From Thermodesulfovibrio sp. (GTDB lineage: Bacteria; Nitrospirota; Thermodesulfovibrionia; Thermodesulfovibrionales; Thermodesulfovibrionaceae): DNA of 64,000 nucleotides. Position 1 is the stretch's first letter. Each line of letters opens with the position of its first letter. The notes below the pieces were generated by a model, which was not told where the DNA came from, ran no database searches, and saw nothing but the letters and a program-made list of their open reading frames with translations. Of the stretch, positions 18,443-27,238 are shown one piece after another. The stretch is from NCBI GenBank assembly GCA_020725335.1, contig DYFF01000002.1:103973-167972 (forward strand). Direction: 5' to 3'. A program made the position numbers and the translations under genes.

Positions 18443-19507
18443 CTATGCAAAATATTCATAAAATTTTTGATTATTTTTATTTTTTCTCTGCCCTTGTCCA
18501 TAAGATGAGTCGGAATAGCCCTTTTGATCACGTGTTAAATCAAGTAGAAAATCTGAAATTTTTACCCCAGAGGATTGGAGGTTATTTTTAATCTCAGGTA
18601 TAAGATTTGTTAACATCTCCTTAACATGAGGATAATCAACCTTCATATCAGCTCTTACTCCTGAGCTATCCATAGAGAGTTTAATAAGGATTTTGCCGAG
18701 TTCAGGAGGTTCAAGATGTACAATAAGCGTTTTTTGTGAGGTAGAAAGTGCCTTGAAAATAATGTCTGGTATTTCATTAAGTTTTGTTAAAGGAAGTTCT
18801 GCTTTTTGTTGAATATTGTTGTATTGAAGAGTTTCTGTAGAATTGAGATTTAACTGTGATGATAAGTTCTCACTATTTATTTTTTGATGTTTGATTATTT
18901 GATTTTCATCTATCGTTACTTTTTCATTTTTTAAAGATTCAATACTAATTAAATTGTTTTTTATAGAATCTGAAGTCTCTGTTATCTTTTCAATTTCTTT
19001 GTTAGAGATTGAGGAAGACATTTCTAAAGAATTTTTATTCTTCTGGGAAGTTATAATTTTAAAAATCTCTTTGATATTATTTTTTTCTAAATTTATTAAA
19101 ACATTCTCAGTAGAGTTATCGGTGGCAGAAAAATTCTGATTATCTTTGCTTGCAAGTTTTAAACTTTCTAAAACATCATTTAATTCCACTTGCCCTGATT
19201 TAAGGAGTTCATATAGAGAATATAAGCCTTCCTTTTGAATTTTCATATTTTCAAAAAATTTATCTAAATTAGCTATATCCTGAGATGTCAACATGGAAAA
19301 AGGTAAAAAAGGTGTAAAAATAATGTTTCCAGAATCTGGGTTTTTTTGATTTTCAAGCAGCATTTTAAATAGTTCTTTTAAAAATCCTTCAATTTCTAAT
19401 TTGGTTTCAGATAAATTTGGGTTCGAATAGTTATTTAGATTTAATCCACTGAGATTTATGTTTATTGTATTAATCATGAAATAATATATATTCAAGTTCC
19501 ATGCCAT
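18443..19507 (-). CDS. fliK: Flagellar hook-length control protein FliK
   Basis: 354 residues. The N-terminal two thirds are low-complexity, Asn/Ser/Lys/Glu rich and probably disordered, as in FliK rulers. The C-terminal domain VHLEPPELGKILIKLSMDSSGVRADMKVDYPHVKEML is the Flg_hook switch domain. The start is uncertain: the ATG at 19507 and a second in-frame ATG at 19477 (MINTININLSG) both lack a Shine-Dalgarno, and the shorter form looks more natural. It sits between motE and flgD, as expected. Confidence 0.88.
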   Translation of the reverse strand: MAWNLNIYYFMINTININLSGLNLNNYSNPNLSETKLEIEGFLKELFKMLLENQKNPDSGNIIFTPFLPFSMLTSQDIANLDKFFENMKIQKEGLYSLYELLKSGQVELNDVLESLKLASKDNQNFSATDNSTENVLINLEKNNIKEIFKIITSQKNKNSLEMSSSISNKEIEKITETSDSIKNNLISIESLKNEKVTIDENQIIKHQKINSENLSSQLNLNSTETLQYNNIQQKAELPLTKLNEIPDIIFKALSTSQKTLIVHLEPPELGKILIKLSMDSSGVRADMKVDYPHVKEMLTNLIPEIKNNLQSSGVKISDFLLDLTRDQKGYSDSSYGQGQRKNKNNQKFYEYFA

Positions 19508-19574
19508 AATAAAAATTTAAATTTTTCGAGCTTTTACGGGGTTTTATCAAATCAAAAGGAAGGGAAAATTTTTC

Positions 19575-20033
19575 CTACTTGGATGCCTTTTCCTTAATAA
19601 TCACTATTCTTTTTGATATTATAGCAGCTTTTTCTGGATTAACATTAGCAAGAATTTTGGCTGCCTGACGAGGTTTAATGGCAAGGATAAGAGTAGTAGC
19701 TGTGTCATCATCGAGTTTTTCAAGACGAGCTGCTGCTTCTTCAGGAGGCATAGATTCATATATTTTAGCCAGTCTCTGGTAATTTTCACTTCTTGCTTTT
19801 TCAAGTTGAGCTTTTATTTCTTCTTGTTCTTTTATTTTTACATTTATTTCTTCACGAAGCTTTTTTAATTCTTCAATTTTTTTAGAGAGGTCTTCTTGTA
19901 TTATTTTCGCTCTTTCTTCTTCAATAGAGGGATTTTGATTTTCTTTAGGTATAGTTTGCTGCCCAATAATTGTTCCAGCTGCGATACCGAAAACAGTTAT
20001 GAATATTGCTAATAAAATAGATTTTTTTAACAT
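19575..20033 (-). CDS. MotE-like flagellar protein with MgtE N-domain fold
   Basis: 152 residues: a membrane or signal segment at about 5-25, a charged coiled coil (about 45-95, Lys/Glu/Ile repeats), then the MgtE_N-type end MPPEEAAARLEKLDDDTATTLILAIKP and QAAKILANVNPEKAA. This architecture matches MotE, described as a chaperone for the stator protein MotC. Its place between fliJ and fliK is the usual one for this small gene. The exact role here is inferred. Confidence 0.8.
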   Translation of the reverse strand: MLKKSILLAIFITVFGIAAGTIIGQQTIPKENQNPSIEEERAKIIQEDLSKKIEELKKLREEINVKIKEQEEIKAQLEKARSENYQRLAKIYESMPPEEAAARLEKLDDDTATTLILAIKPRQAAKILANVNPEKAAIISKRIVIIKEKASK

Positions 20034-20455
20034 TAAATGCTCCTAAATCTTCCAGAAAATATGTCAGAAATCATCTTTTCTTCGAGTTTTTCTCTTTCTT
20101 TTTTAATTAGTAAAATCAATTTTTCGTAAAGTCTTTCAACCTTCTTTCTTTCTTTGAAAGATGCTTCGTAAATTTGTCTTTGCTTTTCCACTTCTTCTTC
20201 AATTGTTTTTAAAATTTCTTTTGCTTCATTAATTAAATTTGTGAGATATTGGATTTCATTATAAATAGCATTAAGTTCATTTGATGTCATCTGCCCTTCT
20301 TTTTTCTGATTGATATAATCGAACCTTTCTTCTATCTCATTAATATAATTTTCAATATTTTTCATCTCTAACAAAAATTTTGTATATTTTTGTTTTTCCA
20401 CTTCCTCTTCCCATTCTTTGAGTTTTAAAATCATATTTAAAGTGTTTTTGTTCAT
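20033..20455 (-). CDS. fliJ: Flagellar export chaperone FliJ
   Basis: 140 residues, almost entirely coiled coil with Lys/Glu-rich heptads, no Cys or Trp-rich core, and the usual FliJ length. Sequence conservation in FliJ is low, so the call rests on size, the coiled-coil pattern (KLKEWEEEVEKQKYTKFLLEM onward) and strict position directly after fliI. FliJ stimulates the export ATPase and escorts chaperones to the gate. Confidence 0.85.
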   Translation of the reverse strand: MNKNTLNMILKLKEWEEEVEKQKYTKFLLEMKNIENYINEIEERFDYINQKKEGQMTSNELNAIYNEIQYLTNLINEAKEILKTIEEEVEKQRQIYEASFKERKKVERLYEKLILLIKKEREKLEEKMISDIFSGRFRSI

Positions 20456-20457
20456 TG

Positions 20458-21771
20458 TTATTTAAAAAGTTCAAACAGTTCTTTTATGCTATCATCAATG
20501 CTTGCCTTTTTATTTATATGTTGTTTTAGAAATTCATTAATTCGGTCAATCATTTTTATTGCTTGGTCTACTTGTGGATTCGTTCCTTCCTTATAAGCAC
20601 CAATACTTATTACGTCTTCATATTTAGAATAGGTAGCTAAAATATCAAGTAATTTGCCAGCAATTTTTATATGCTTTTCGTCAACTATATCTTTCATTAT
20701 TCTGCTAATACTCTTCAAGACATCTATCGCAGGATAGTGATTTCTGTTTGCTAAATCTCTTGAAAGTACTATATGTCCATCCAGAATAGATCTTGCAGCA
20801 TCTGTTACTGGATCTGTGAGATCATCTCCTTCAACTAAAACCGTATATATGCCGGTTATTGACCCTCCGCTTTTGGTTACACCAACTCTTTCAAGAAGCT
20901 TTGGCATTAATTTGAAAACTGACGGTGGATAGCCTTTCATAGTTGGTGGTTCACCTGCAGCAAGTCCTATTTCTCTTTGAGCCATTGCAAATCTTGTTAG
21001 AGAGTCCATTAAAAGAAGCACATCTTTACCTTTTTCTCTAAAATATTCTGCAATTGCGGTTGCAACAAATGCTCCTCTTATCCTTGCAAGTGCTGGAGTA
21101 TCAGAAGTAGAAACAACAATTACAGATTTTTTTAAACCATCTTCCCCTAAGTCTTTTTCAATAAACTCTCTTACTTCTCTTCCTCTTTCACCAATTAGTG
21201 CTATAACATTTATATCAGCAGATGTATATCTTGCTATCATCCCAAGTAGAACACTTTTGCCAACTCCACTGCCTGCCATTATTCCGATTTTTTGTCCTTT
21301 CCCACAGGTAAGCAGGGCATTTATTGCTCTAATTCCAAGGTCAAGAGGTTCTTTAATAATTTCTCTTTCAAGAGGATTTATTGCTTCCCTATATATAGGA
21401 TAGGGTATACCAGTTAGAGGAATTGTGCTGTCAAGAGGATTGCCTATGCCATCAATTATTCTTCCTAATATGCGATTATCAATTTTTATGTAACTTTGTT
21501 TACCCTTTAAGAAGATTTTATCTCCTGGCTTAATTCCGTATATGTCACCAAGTGGTGAAAGCAGTGTTATATTATTTTTAAAGCCTACTACCTCTGCTTC
21601 AATAGAATGTTCATTTGAAATGATTTCGCATATATCTCCTACGCTTGCATTAACACCAACTCCCTCTACTATAAGCCCTACCGCTTTTATTACTTTGCCA
21701 TAAATTTTTACGGGCTTTATTTGTTCGATTATTTTTTCAGTCTTTTGAATAAATGACTGAATTGAGGACAT
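20458..21771 (-). CDS. fliI: Flagellum-specific export ATPase FliI
   Basis: 437 residues. Walker A GSGVGKS at 167-173, LIGERGREVREF, the Walker B region DVLLLMDSLTRFAMAQREIGLAAGEPP and SILDGHIVLSRDLA identify the flagellar/type III secretion ATPase. It powers unfolding and chaperone release at the export gate and works with FliH and FliJ, both adjacent. The N-terminus overlaps fliH by 35 bases. Confidence 0.96.
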   Translation of the reverse strand: MSSIQSFIQKTEKIIEQIKPVKIYGKVIKAVGLIVEGVGVNASVGDICEIISNEHSIEAEVVGFKNNITLLSPLGDIYGIKPGDKIFLKGKQSYIKIDNRILGRIIDGIGNPLDSTIPLTGIPYPIYREAINPLEREIIKEPLDLGIRAINALLTCGKGQKIGIMAGSGVGKSVLLGMIARYTSADINVIALIGERGREVREFIEKDLGEDGLKKSVIVVSTSDTPALARIRGAFVATAIAEYFREKGKDVLLLMDSLTRFAMAQREIGLAAGEPPTMKGYPPSVFKLMPKLLERVGVTKSGGSITGIYTVLVEGDDLTDPVTDAARSILDGHIVLSRDLANRNHYPAIDVLKSISRIMKDIVDEKHIKIAGKLLDILATYSKYEDVISIGAYKEGTNPQVDQAIKMIDRINEFLKQHINKKASIDDSIKELFELFK

Positions 21772-22393
21772 TTTCTATCTCCTTAAATTTCTCTTCTATT
21801 GTTGCGTCAATTATCTGTTCTTGAGACTCAATATAACAACCTCCTTGATTAACATCTGGTGATGTAATAATCTTAATTGAAGGATTATCTGAGATTAATT
21901 GATTTAGTTCTTCCGATAGATTTTTAAAGTCTAAGGGATTAATTTTAATTATAATTTGCTCACTTAAGGTTATTTCTTTTAATGCTTCTTTTATTATATT
22001 TAAGATGATTTTTTCATTAATTGATATTTCGGCTGAAACAATTTTTTTTGCTATTTTAATAGATAGAGCGAGGATTTCAGGTAAGAAGTTTTTTATTTGT
22101 TCCTGTTTGAAGTCAGAAAGTTCTTTAACAATTTTGTCTAAATTATAAATTTTATCCTTTATTCTGTTTTCCTGTTTTTTTATCTCCTCATGGGATTTTT
22201 TTAAACCTTCTTCATGTCCTTTCTCAAAACCTTGTTTAAAGCCTTCATCATATCCTTCTTTTTTTACTTGCTCATAGAGTTGCATTAGTTCAGGCATTTT
22301 TTTAAAATTTTTTTCTCTATTAATTTTTTCATCAAAAGCTGAAGGAATGTAAGGTTTTATATTAGACGACAAGAGTCTCACCACCCTTTCCAC
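21737..22393 (-). CDS. fliH: Flagellar assembly protein FliH
   Basis: About 218 residues; negative regulator and anchor of FliI. It has the Gly/Glu/Lys repeat region EGYDEGFKQGFEKGHEEGLKK (the GxxxG-type FliH repeat, about residues 49-69) followed by the conserved C-terminal FliH/HrpE fold. The start is uncertain: the GTG at 22393 overlaps fliG by 32 bases, while a TTG at 22372 has GGTGAG just upstream and would give a shorter overlap. Both would keep all domains. Confidence 0.88.
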   Translation of the reverse strand: MERVVRLLSSNIKPYIPSAFDEKINREKNFKKMPELMQLYEQVKKEGYDEGFKQGFEKGHEEGLKKSHEEIKKQENRIKDKIYNLDKIVKELSDFKQEQIKNFLPEILALSIKIAKKIVSAEISINEKIILNIIKEALKEITLSEQIIIKINPLDFKNLSEELNQLISDNPSIKIITSPDVNQGGCYIESQEQIIDATIEEKFKEIENVLNSVIYSKD

Positions 22394-23342
22394 CGATTAC
22401 TATTTTGCCTTCCTCTTCTAATCTTCGAGCTACTCTTACGACGTTCATCTGTGCTTTTTCTACATCAGAGACTCTTACAGGACCTTTTGCTTCCATTTCT
22501 TCTTTAAGAATTTCCACTGCTCTGCTTGACATATTTTTGAATATTTTTTCTTTTAGTTCGTCTGATGCCATCTTAAGAGCTAAGGCAAGATCATCTGTGG
22601 ATATTTCTTTAAGAATTGTTTGAATTCCTTTATCATCAATATGGATAATGTCTTCAAATGTGAACATAAGTTTTCTTATTTCTTCTGCTAATATAGGGTC
22701 TTTTTCCTCTATATTCTTTAATATTAGCTCTTCGGATGTTCTATCCATTTGATTGAGAATCTCTGCTACAGTTTTTATTCCTCCTATGCGTCTTGATTGT
22801 GTATAAGAACGAAGTTGACTTTGAAGAACGTCTTCCAGTTCACTTAATATTGTTGGAGAAATCTGATCAAGGCTTGCTATTCTCTGGGACACTTCTATTT
22901 TTAATTGCTCAGGGAATTTACTGAGCACTTCCGCTGCTTGAGTTGGGTCTAAATGAGCTAAAACTATTGCGATTGTTTGAGGATGTTCTCTTTGAAGCAT
23001 AGTTGCAATTGCAGAGGAGTCAAGCCATCTTAGTATGTCAAAAGCACTTGCACCGCTTTCAATTTTTGATATTAGTTTAGCTGCTTGATCTTCTCCAAAG
23101 GCTTTTTTAAGTATGGTTTTTATATATTCCTCATCAACTGTTACCGGTGTGTTTCCGATTTTTTCAGAAAATTCCCGTATTATGTTTTCTGCTTCTTCTT
23201 GGGAGAGTTTAATTCTTGACATCATAGGGATTATTCTGGCAAGTTCAATAGGATCAAAATGCTTAAAAAGCTCTGTTGCAGACTCTTCTCCAATGAGAGA
23301 TAAAAAAGCAGCTACTTTTTCTATGCCAGAGTATTTTCTCAT
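22362..23342 (-). CDS. fliG: Flagellar motor switch protein FliG
   Basis: 326 residues, within the normal FliG range. The N-domain YSGIEKVAAFLSLIGEESATELFKHF binds FliF. The middle domain carries the EHPQTIAIVLAHLDPTQAAEVLSKFP motif with the conserved EHPQ. The C-terminal torque domain includes FTFEDIIHIDDKGIQTILKEI and the charged helix LKEKIFKNMSSRA. It forms the rotor face of the C-ring and meets the stator. It follows fliF with an overlap at the stop/start. Confidence 0.96.
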   Translation of the reverse strand: MRKYSGIEKVAAFLSLIGEESATELFKHFDPIELARIIPMMSRIKLSQEEAENIIREFSEKIGNTPVTVDEEYIKTILKKAFGEDQAAKLISKIESGASAFDILRWLDSSAIATMLQREHPQTIAIVLAHLDPTQAAEVLSKFPEQLKIEVSQRIASLDQISPTILSELEDVLQSQLRSYTQSRRIGGIKTVAEILNQMDRTSEELILKNIEEKDPILAEEIRKLMFTFEDIIHIDDKGIQTILKEISTDDLALALKMASDELKEKIFKNMSSRAVEILKEEMEAKGPVRVSDVEKAQMNVVRVARRLEEEGKIVIGGKGGETLVV

Positions 23343-24868
23343 TATTCAGTCATCCATTCTCTTAAAACAGAAACTACTTTTTTAGGGTTGCTTTTAACCA
23401 TTTCATTTATTTGCTCTATTATATCTTTCTCTGCAGATACTGTAGGAGGATATTTATAAGGTGCCTGCTCTGAAATAGTTATCTCTTTAGCCATTCTTTT
23501 AGCCTCTACAGGTTTTTTGAGTAATTCTATGAGTGGCTTAATTACAAATAGTATTACAAGAAAAGTAATTATTAGGGGTATTAAATATTTTAAAATTGTC
23601 AATAATATTGCCATATAATCGATTCCTGGTTTTTCTTCTGGAATTGATTCAAAAGGCATGCTTTCTACAATAATTAAATCTCCTCTTTCTTTGTTATAAC
23701 CTATAGCAGCTCGAACAAGTTCCTGATATTTTTTTATCTCCTCTTCACTTCTTGGTGTATATACTTTTTTGCCTTTTTCGTCTTTATAAATTCCGTCAAC
23801 TAATACCGCAACCGAAATTTTCTTTATTTGGCCAGTTGACTGTAATATTTTGCTTATACTCTTTGAAACTTCATAATTAATGCTTTCCTGCTGTCTTTGA
23901 GATTGTATGTTTTGAGATGCAGTAGTTTGACCTTGACCAGGCTGATTTGATAGAACCCCGGGTATACCGCCAGTTTGAGGTGACATTGTTTTTTCCTGAG
24001 TTCTTTGTTCATTCCTTATAGCTATAGTATCGGGGTCATATTTTTCTTCAAGTTTCTCTACCTTAGAAAAGTCAATATCTGCTGATACTCTTACTACTGC
24101 TTTTCCTTTGCCCACTATATTTTCAAGCATGCTTTGAATATTCTTCTCATATGCTTTTTCAATATTTTTCTTATATTCAATCTGTTCAGTTTGAACAAGC
24201 TGAGTATTATCCTTAGGGGCTGATAAAAGATTACCATATTGGTCAACTACAGTTACATACTGGGGTGAGAGTCCCTCCACACTACTTGAAACAAGATGTA
24301 CTACACTTGTTACTTGTTCTTTATTAAGAGTTCTGCCTGGTTTAAGCTTAAGAACAACTGAAGCAGTAGGATGATCTTCCTTTTCAGTAAATATTGATTT
24401 TTCAGGGATAGCTATATGCACTCTTACCTGGTCAACCTCTTGTATTTGTTTAATGGTTCTCGCAAGCTCTCCCTGTAGCGCTCTTACATAATTAACTCTT
24501 TGTGAAAATTCTGTTAATCCGATAGATGTTTTGTCAAATATTTCAAACCCAGCACCTCCACCGGAAGGAATGCCCTGTGCAGCAAGTTCAAGCCTTAACT
24601 CATGAACTTTATTTGAAGGAACTAAAATTGCATTGTCTTTCACATTATAAGGGACTTTTTTCTCTTTTAATTTTGTTATCACATTGCCTGCATCTTCTGG
24701 AGATAAATTTGTATAGAGAATCTGATAGTCCTGTTTTGGTAACCAAAGAAACATGGTTATGCCAAGAGCAATAATGATAAGTAGTACCGCAACAATGGCT
24801 ATTTTTCTATTTGTAGGAAAGTTTTTAAAATTCTCTATAAATGTTTTAATTGTATCTGCTATAGCCAT
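23342..24868 (-). CDS. fliF: Flagellar MS-ring protein FliF
   Basis: 508 residues. Two transmembrane helices (about 22-44 and 420-445) flank the periplasmic ring-building domains, which contain YQILYTNLSPEDAGNVITKLK and VRVHIAIPEKSIF. A Gln/Gly-rich segment near 300-325 marks the loop between ring domains. The cytoplasmic tail, ending in NPKKVVSVLREWMTE, is the FliG-binding region. It is slightly shorter than the E. coli protein (552) but complete. Confidence 0.96.
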   Translation of the reverse strand: MAIADTIKTFIENFKNFPTNRKIAIVAVLLIIIALGITMFLWLPKQDYQILYTNLSPEDAGNVITKLKEKKVPYNVKDNAILVPSNKVHELRLELAAQGIPSGGGAGFEIFDKTSIGLTEFSQRVNYVRALQGELARTIKQIQEVDQVRVHIAIPEKSIFTEKEDHPTASVVLKLKPGRTLNKEQVTSVVHLVSSSVEGLSPQYVTVVDQYGNLLSAPKDNTQLVQTEQIEYKKNIEKAYEKNIQSMLENIVGKGKAVVRVSADIDFSKVEKLEEKYDPDTIAIRNEQRTQEKTMSPQTGGIPGVLSNQPGQGQTTASQNIQSQRQQESINYEVSKSISKILQSTGQIKKISVAVLVDGIYKDEKGKKVYTPRSEEEIKKYQELVRAAIGYNKERGDLIIVESMPFESIPEEKPGIDYMAILLTILKYLIPLIITFLVILFVIKPLIELLKKPVEAKRMAKEITISEQAPYKYPPTVSAEKDIIEQINEMVKSNPKKVVSVLREWMTE

Positions 24869-24873
24869 TTTTA

Positions 24874-25167
24874 CTAAACCTGCATACGTGATATTTCTTC
24901 ATAAGCGGTAAGCACTTTGTTTCTAACCTGTATGAGAGTTTGCAGAGTCATATCTGCTTTCTCCATTGCAAGAACAACTTGATGAATACTTATTTCACCC
25001 TTAGAAAAAGCTTCAATTGCTTGTTGAGCTTCCTGTTCCACCTGAGAAGCCTCCTTTATAGCTTCTTTTAATGCTTTCTCAAAAGATTCCTTCTCTGCTC
25101 CTTGCAAATTTTTAAGATTTTCAAGATTCTGTCCTAATAATTCACTTATATTTTTTATTTCTGTCAT
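24874..25167 (-). CDS. fliE: Flagellar hook-basal body protein FliE
   Basis: 97 residues. FliE joins the MS ring to the rod. It has the conserved C-terminal half AIEAFSKGEISIHQVVLAMEKADMTLQTLIQVRNKVLTAYEEI with the KAD and RNK marks of the family. It lies between flgC and fliF in the usual order. Confidence 0.94.
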   Translation of the reverse strand: MTEIKNISELLGQNLENLKNLQGAEKESFEKALKEAIKEASQVEQEAQQAIEAFSKGEISIHQVVLAMEKADMTLQTLIQVRNKVLTAYEEISRMQV

Positions 25168-25178
25168 AAAAATGCCTC

Positions 25179-25586
25179 CTAAATTTTTAGTAAGTCAAGG
25201 GTTCTTAAAAACATATCTTTATATGAGTTTATCATAGTTAGATTTGCTTCGTATGCACGAGAGGCAGAGATAAGGTTAACCATTTCTTCCATAGGATTTA
25301 CATTAGGATATTTCACATATCCGTCCTTATCAGCATCGGGATGAGATGGATCAAATACAACTCTAAAAGGTCTTTTGTCTTCAATTATTTCTTTAATATC
25401 TACTCCATGAGATGTAGAGTCATAGATATAACTCATAAATACTACATCTTTTCTACGATAAGGTCCTCCTTCAGGAGTTCTGGTAGAGTTGATGTTTGCG
25501 AGATTTGAAGCTATAGTATTGAGTCTTATTTTTTGGGCTTCTAATCCTGTAGCAGATACCTTTAGAGGTAAAAATAAGTCTTTCAT
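25179..25586 (-). CDS. flgC: Flagellar basal-body rod protein FlgC
   Basis: 135 residues. The N-terminal heptad region LKVSATGLEAQKIRLNTIASNLANINST and the flgC-specific PYRRKDVVF, YVKYPNVNPMEEMVNLISASRAYEANL segments are clear. It builds part of the proximal rod with FlgB and FlgF. The stop of flgB and the start of flgC overlap at 25586. Confidence 0.95.
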   Translation of the reverse strand: MKDLFLPLKVSATGLEAQKIRLNTIASNLANINSTRTPEGGPYRRKDVVFMSYIYDSTSHGVDIKEIIEDKRPFRVVFDPSHPDADKDGYVKYPNVNPMEEMVNLISASRAYEANLTMINSYKDMFLRTLDLLKI

Positions 25587-25921
25587 TACCTACCTCCTTT
25601 AATAGCATCTTTTAACATTCTTATTCTTGTGGAAAGCATTTGAGTTGCGCTATTGTATAATAAAAGAGTTTCTGTGAGCTTGGTCATTTCTACTTCAATA
25701 TTGACAGTGTTACCGTCTCTGTTAGGCATTGTCGTTGGTACCTCGATAATTGAATGGGATACTTGCCCTGATTCTAATGCTTTTTTAAGTTCAGATTGAA
25801 AATCTATATCCTTTGCTTTGTAGTTAGGGGTATCAGCATTAGCTATATTTGAGGCAAGAATTTTTTGCCTATAGGCACATATGTCCATTATTTTTTGTAG
25901 TAAATTTATTGATTTATCCAT
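25586..25921 (-). CDS. flgB: Flagellar basal-body rod protein FlgB
   Basis: 111 residues. It begins MDKSINLLQKIMDICAYRQK, then ILASNIANADTPNYKAKDIDF, the FlgB signature. The C-terminal segment MTKLTETLLLYNSATQML is the second rod helix. It is the first structural gene of the flagellar run, with a sigma-54-like site directly upstream. Confidence 0.95.
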   Translation of the reverse strand: MDKSINLLQKIMDICAYRQKILASNIANADTPNYKAKDIDFQSELKKALESGQVSHSIIEVPTTMPNRDGNTVNIEVEMTKLTETLLLYNSATQMLSTRIRMLKDAIKGGR

Positions 25922-25948
25922 TATTTTTAACCTCCATAAAAATTATAA

Positions 25949-25963
25949 ACAAATTTTGTGCCA
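25949..25963 (-). promoter_or_regulatory. Sigma-54-like promoter upstream of flgB
   Basis: On the minus strand TGGCAC-AAAAT-TTGT lies 28-42 bases before flgB. It has the invariant -24 GG and the correct five-base spacer, but T replaces C in the -12 GC. It abuts the stop codon of the sigma-54 response regulator gene, a plausible way to switch from regulatory to structural genes. Confidence 0.5.
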
Positions 25964-27238
25964 TTATATTTCTTTTAAACCATAATCTTTTATTTTATTT
26001 CTGAGTGTTCTTACACTTATCCCGAGAATTTTCGCAGCTTTTGTTCTGTTTCCATTGGTTTTGTTTAAAGCATCAATTATCATATCTTTTTCAGCATCCT
26101 TTAATTTGCCAGCTTTTAAAATTTTTTCTTCTTCAAAAGAGATTTCGCTTTCTTGAGGAGGATGTATCTCTCCCTCTTGGGTCAATACGGAGATTCTATA
26201 AATATAGTTTTCAAGTTCCCGCACATTACCATTCCATGATTTTTTTTGTAAAAATTTTTTCATTTCTTCAGATAGGTATAGATTTTTTGACATTTTATTG
26301 GAAAGTCTCTTTAGGAAAAACTCTGCAAGAGGTATAATGTCTTCTGGTCTTTCTCTTAAGGGCGGTATTCTAATAGGGAAGACATTTATTCTGTAATAAA
26401 GGTCTTCTCTAAAATTACCCTTTTTAACTTCTTCCCAGAGATCACGATTTGTAGTGGCAATAATTCTTACATCAACAGGTATTGGTTTTGTTCCTCCAAC
26501 TCTGTCTATCTCTTTTTCTTGAATTACTCTTAATAATTTTGCCTGCAGTTTATAAGCCATTTCACTTATTTCATCCAATAATAAAGTGCCTTTGTCTGCC
26601 AATTCAAATTTGCCAGGTTTTCTTTCTGTTGCCCCAGTAAAAGCTCCTTTTTCATATCCGAATAGTTCTGCTTCGAGCAGTGTTTCAGTAATTGCAGCAC
26701 AGTTTATTGCAACAAAAGGATTACCGGCTCTATTACTATTTTTATGAATATACTTCGCAATTACTTCCTTACCAACACCGCTTTCTCCCGTCAATAAAAC
26801 AGTAATGTCTGTTTTTGCTATTTGTCTTGTAATTTCAAGAATTCTTTTCATCTCAAAAGATTCTGCTACAATATCATTCTCATCAGGGATAAGTCTTGAA
26901 ACTAATTTTTTCAAGTTTTCAAAAGAAAAGGGTTTTGTTAGATAGTCAACTGCTCCGAGCTTCATTGCTTTTACCGCGTCATCTACATTGGCATAGCCAG
27001 TTATTACAATTACAGGAATAAATATTCCTTTCTGACGAATCTCTGATAAGAATTGTAATCCATCCATCTTAGGCATTTTCACATCTGTGACAATAAGAGA
27101 AAAGTCTTTAATATTAACATTAGACAGCACATGAAGAGGGTCTCTGTAAAATTGACATTGAAATCCTATGCGAGATAGGGCTTCTTTAAGAGCAAATCCC
27201 ATATCGGGTTCGTCATCTATAATAAGGACGGATTTCAT
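25964..27238 (-). CDS. Sigma-54-dependent response regulator (FlrC/NtrC type)
   Basis: 424 residues: receiver domain with phospho-acceptor Asp52 (IVTDVKMPK), AAA+ domain with Walker A GESGVGKE, the sigma-54 loop GAFTGA and DEISEMAYKLQAKLLRVIQE, and a Fis-type helix-turn-helix C-terminus (NRTKAAKILGISVRTLRNKI). The overlap with the kinase gene and the position against the flagellar operon suggest a FlrBC/FleSR-like role in class III flagellar transcription. Direct evidence is limited to gene order and the candidate sigma-54 site at 25949-25963. Confidence 0.93.
   Translation of the reverse strand: MKSVLIIDDEPDMGFALKEALSRIGFQCQFYRDPLHVLSNVNIKDFSLIVTDVKMPKMDGLQFLSEIRQKGIFIPVIVITGYANVDDAVKAMKLGAVDYLTKPFSFENLKKLVSRLIPDENDIVAESFEMKRILEITRQIAKTDITVLLTGESGVGKEVIAKYIHKNSNRAGNPFVAINCAAITETLLEAELFGYEKGAFTGATERKPGKFELADKGTLLLDEISEMAYKLQAKLLRVIQEKEIDRVGGTKPIPVDVRIIATTNRDLWEEVKKGNFREDLYYRINVFPIRIPPLRERPEDIIPLAEFFLKRLSNKMSKNLYLSEEMKKFLQKKSWNGNVRELENYIYRISVLTQEGEIHPPQESEISFEEEKILKAGKLKDAEKDMIIDALNKTNGNRTKAAKILGISVRTLRNKIKDYGLKEI

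Noticed and set aside
19492..19506. Sigma-54-like TGGCAT-N5-TTGA before fliK
   Set aside because: The -12 GC is GA and the -24 element is imperfect, and it leaves no room for a ribosome site before the ATG at 19477; likely chance.
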